From assembly GCA_902596375.1 (NCBI GenBank), contig CACJTU010000002.1, positions 1 to 64,000 on the forward strand: 64,000 nt of DNA. Direction: 5' to 3'. This document shows, one piece after another, positions 63,601-64,000 of the stretch. Both the position numbers and the translations under genes were made by a program. A model generated the notes under the pieces. The model did not search any database and was not told the DNA's origin. It worked only from the letters and a program-made list of their open reading frames with translations. This DNA is from an uncultured Pelagibacteraceae bacterium. Its GTDB lineage: Bacteria > Pseudomonadota > Alphaproteobacteria > Pelagibacterales > Pelagibacteraceae. Each line of letters begins with the position of its first letter. The first letter of the stretch is position 1.

Positions 63601-64000
63601 CAAGTTTTATTTCAAAAGAAGATTTAAAAGACGCTAATATAGCTGCAACCCTGCTGAAGGTTCAAGAAAGAAAAACAGCAAAAGGAAATTCTTACGCTGT
63701 TTTAAAATTAACAGATTTATCAAGTGTATTTGAACTTTTTATTTTCTCAGATGTTTTAGAATTAAACAGAGAAATTTTGAAAGATGGCAGCTCACTTATT
63801 TTAACAATATTTAAAAATGTTTCTAATGATGAAAATCGACTAACTAGAATTAATGTGCAAAAAATAGCCTCACTTAAAGATTTATTTAACAGCCCTATAA
63901 ACGAGGTTTCATTCCAGCTTAATTCTGAAGAACAGATTGAAAAAATATCTACAATTTTGAATGATGAAGGCAAAACTATAGTAAATATTAATTTGGTCAC
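60687..64000 (+). CDS. dnaE: DNA polymerase III alpha subunit, 3'-truncated by the window
   Basis: Replicative polymerase catalytic subunit; about 1,105 codons are visible and the frame is still open at base 64000. The N-terminal PHP domain begins NHLKIHTQYSICEGAARID, in which the usual first His-x-His zinc motif is degenerate (HLK). The polymerase core shows GPGRGSGAGSLVAWCL (from about residue 361), then MPDFDIDFCEDKR with the catalytic aspartates, and FGKLKARMVIRDVGRVLG. The helix-hairpin and KSHAAAYAIISYQTA segments follow. The ATG at 60687 overlaps lolD by 8 bases. Confidence 0.96.
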   Translation, partial: MPESHSQNFNHLKIHTQYSICEGAARIDDLQEYSKKNKIKSLGLCDTLNLCGALEFAEKISKCGTQPIIGTQINFKIEETIGLLPLFALNEVGYKNIIELSSLSYLKNDELSDPHLDFELLLNNSDGVAVFSGTVFGLFGKLFDKGKLTEIDEAYSKIKKTFDDRFYIEIQRHNDQNEIGFEKFNLKKSLDLEIPIIATNEVFYLDKEMHEAHDALICIGNKTYVNEKNRLRLTDQHYLKTNSEMSELFADLPEALENNYNFPLRCSYRPLFSNPILPNISSEKDGNADEILKKDSIEGLKVKFNKIFNLSDKDLENNNSYRKYKERLNHELSIIIEMKYSSYFLIVADYIKWAKNNDIPVGPGRGSGAGSLVAWCLSITDVDPIKFNLIFERFLNPDRISMPDFDIDFCEDKRDQVFEYLTTKYKDSVAHIITFGKLKARMVIRDVGRVLGLSYGFVDSISKMIPFDPSRPQNLTQCIAGEPRLQKLINDDPRVKKLTDLSLKLEGLNRNVATHAAGVVIADKKLTEVVPLYKDVSADLLLPSTQFDMYSAENAGLVKFDFLGLKTLTVINNTQKLVRKKTKDFDIEKISYEDQKVFDLMSTGKTVGLFQIESAGMREALIQMKPNHIEDIIALVALYRPGPMSNIPIYNDCKHGKQKPDYLHPLLEDILKPTYGVIIYQEQVMQIAQKLSGFTAGQADLLRRAMGKKKRAELEKQKQGFIAGAVKNGIAKDVAAGIFLKIEPFAEYGFNKSHAAAYAIISYQTAFLKTYYPHEFIAASMTMDISNQNKLSEFYEELKRLKVEVVRPDINECFADFRTIDNKFYYALGGIKAVGYEAISNIVKERILNGKFKSVHDFINRVNPKDINKLQLEGLVKAGVFDNLNSNRQTLHDSIPGMIAKSKSIFDNKSANQIDLFSEDESTKDDFLIKTEDWKFEERLSKEFESVGFFISDHPLNQFTEIFNDYKITDYSSFISKEDLKDANIAATLLKVQERKTAKGNSYAVLKLTDLSSVFELFIFSDVLELNREILKDGSSLILTIFKNVSNDENRLTRINVQKIASLKDLFNSPINEVSFQLNSEEQIEKISTILNDEGKTIVNINLV

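Overview
The window looks like a piece of a SAR11 (Pelagibacterales, Alphaproteobacteria) chromosome. Support comes from the very AT-rich sequence with Lys/Asn/Ile-rich proteins, near-zero intergenic space, an aprM-aprB-aprA sulfite-oxidation cluster of the type known from SAR11, and the alphaproteobacterial order nuoA-N, birA, coaX, rnj, DUF1467, proS, lolC, lolD, dnaE. The taxonomic call is inferred from gene content and composition. No gap between genes exceeds 300 bases. No rRNA, insertion sequence, integrase, prophage gene or CRISPR array was seen.

Layout. 1-2471: folate-branch genes pabB (5'-truncated), pabA and pabC, then a HIT protein. 2490-15534: a sulfur/sulfonate block. It holds aprMBA with two unknown downstream ORFs, a TauE/SafE exporter, a reverse-strand suyA-suyB-suyZ operon (sulfolactate sulfo-lyase and exporter) and a forward xsc (sulfoacetaldehyde acetyltransferase). 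xsc is tightly followed by an SxtJ-like protein, a 49-residue DUF5989 protein, a NodU-type carbamoyltransferase and an FAD amine oxidase-like protein. 15531-19262 (reverse): M23 peptidase, SDR, TerC and GMC oxidoreductase. 19408-25002: a TRAP transporter (dctP, terminator, dctQ, dctM), an NCS1 permease and a zinc alcohol dehydrogenase. 24991-34069: an accessory stretch of small membrane or secreted proteins, YbgC, uracil-DNA glycosylase, a histidine phosphatase and surface-polysaccharide genes (two glycosyltransferases, a polytopic GT-C-like protein, an FkbM methyltransferase and a CDP-sugar 2-epimerase-like protein). 34134-40327: tRNA-Leu, tig-clpP-clpX-lon, tRNA-Val and tRNA-Asp. 40415-54271: a complete 14-gene respiratory complex I operon. 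54271-64000: birA, coaX, rnj, DUF1467, proS, lolC, lolD and dnaE (3'-truncated).

How it works together. SuyAB and Xsc would each cleave a C-S bond in C3 and C2 sulfonates, giving pyruvate or acetyl phosphate plus sulfite. AprBA, anchored by AprM, can oxidise sulfite to APS and feed electrons to the membrane, while SuyZ and TauE could export sulfite or sulfate. Carbon and electrons would enter central metabolism and the respiratory chain, which includes the complex I encoded here. The chaperone/protease genes tig, clpP, clpX and lon form a proteostasis block, and clpX and lon share an identically spaced promoter-like element.

The most interesting leads are: the translational coupling of xsc to a carbamoyltransferase/FAD-oxidase set; the unknown ORFs behind aprA; two GC-rich codon islands inside dctM; a heat-shock-like element shared by clpX and lon; several ~45-residue ORFs; and two divergent gene pairs whose start codons lie 1-2 bases apart.
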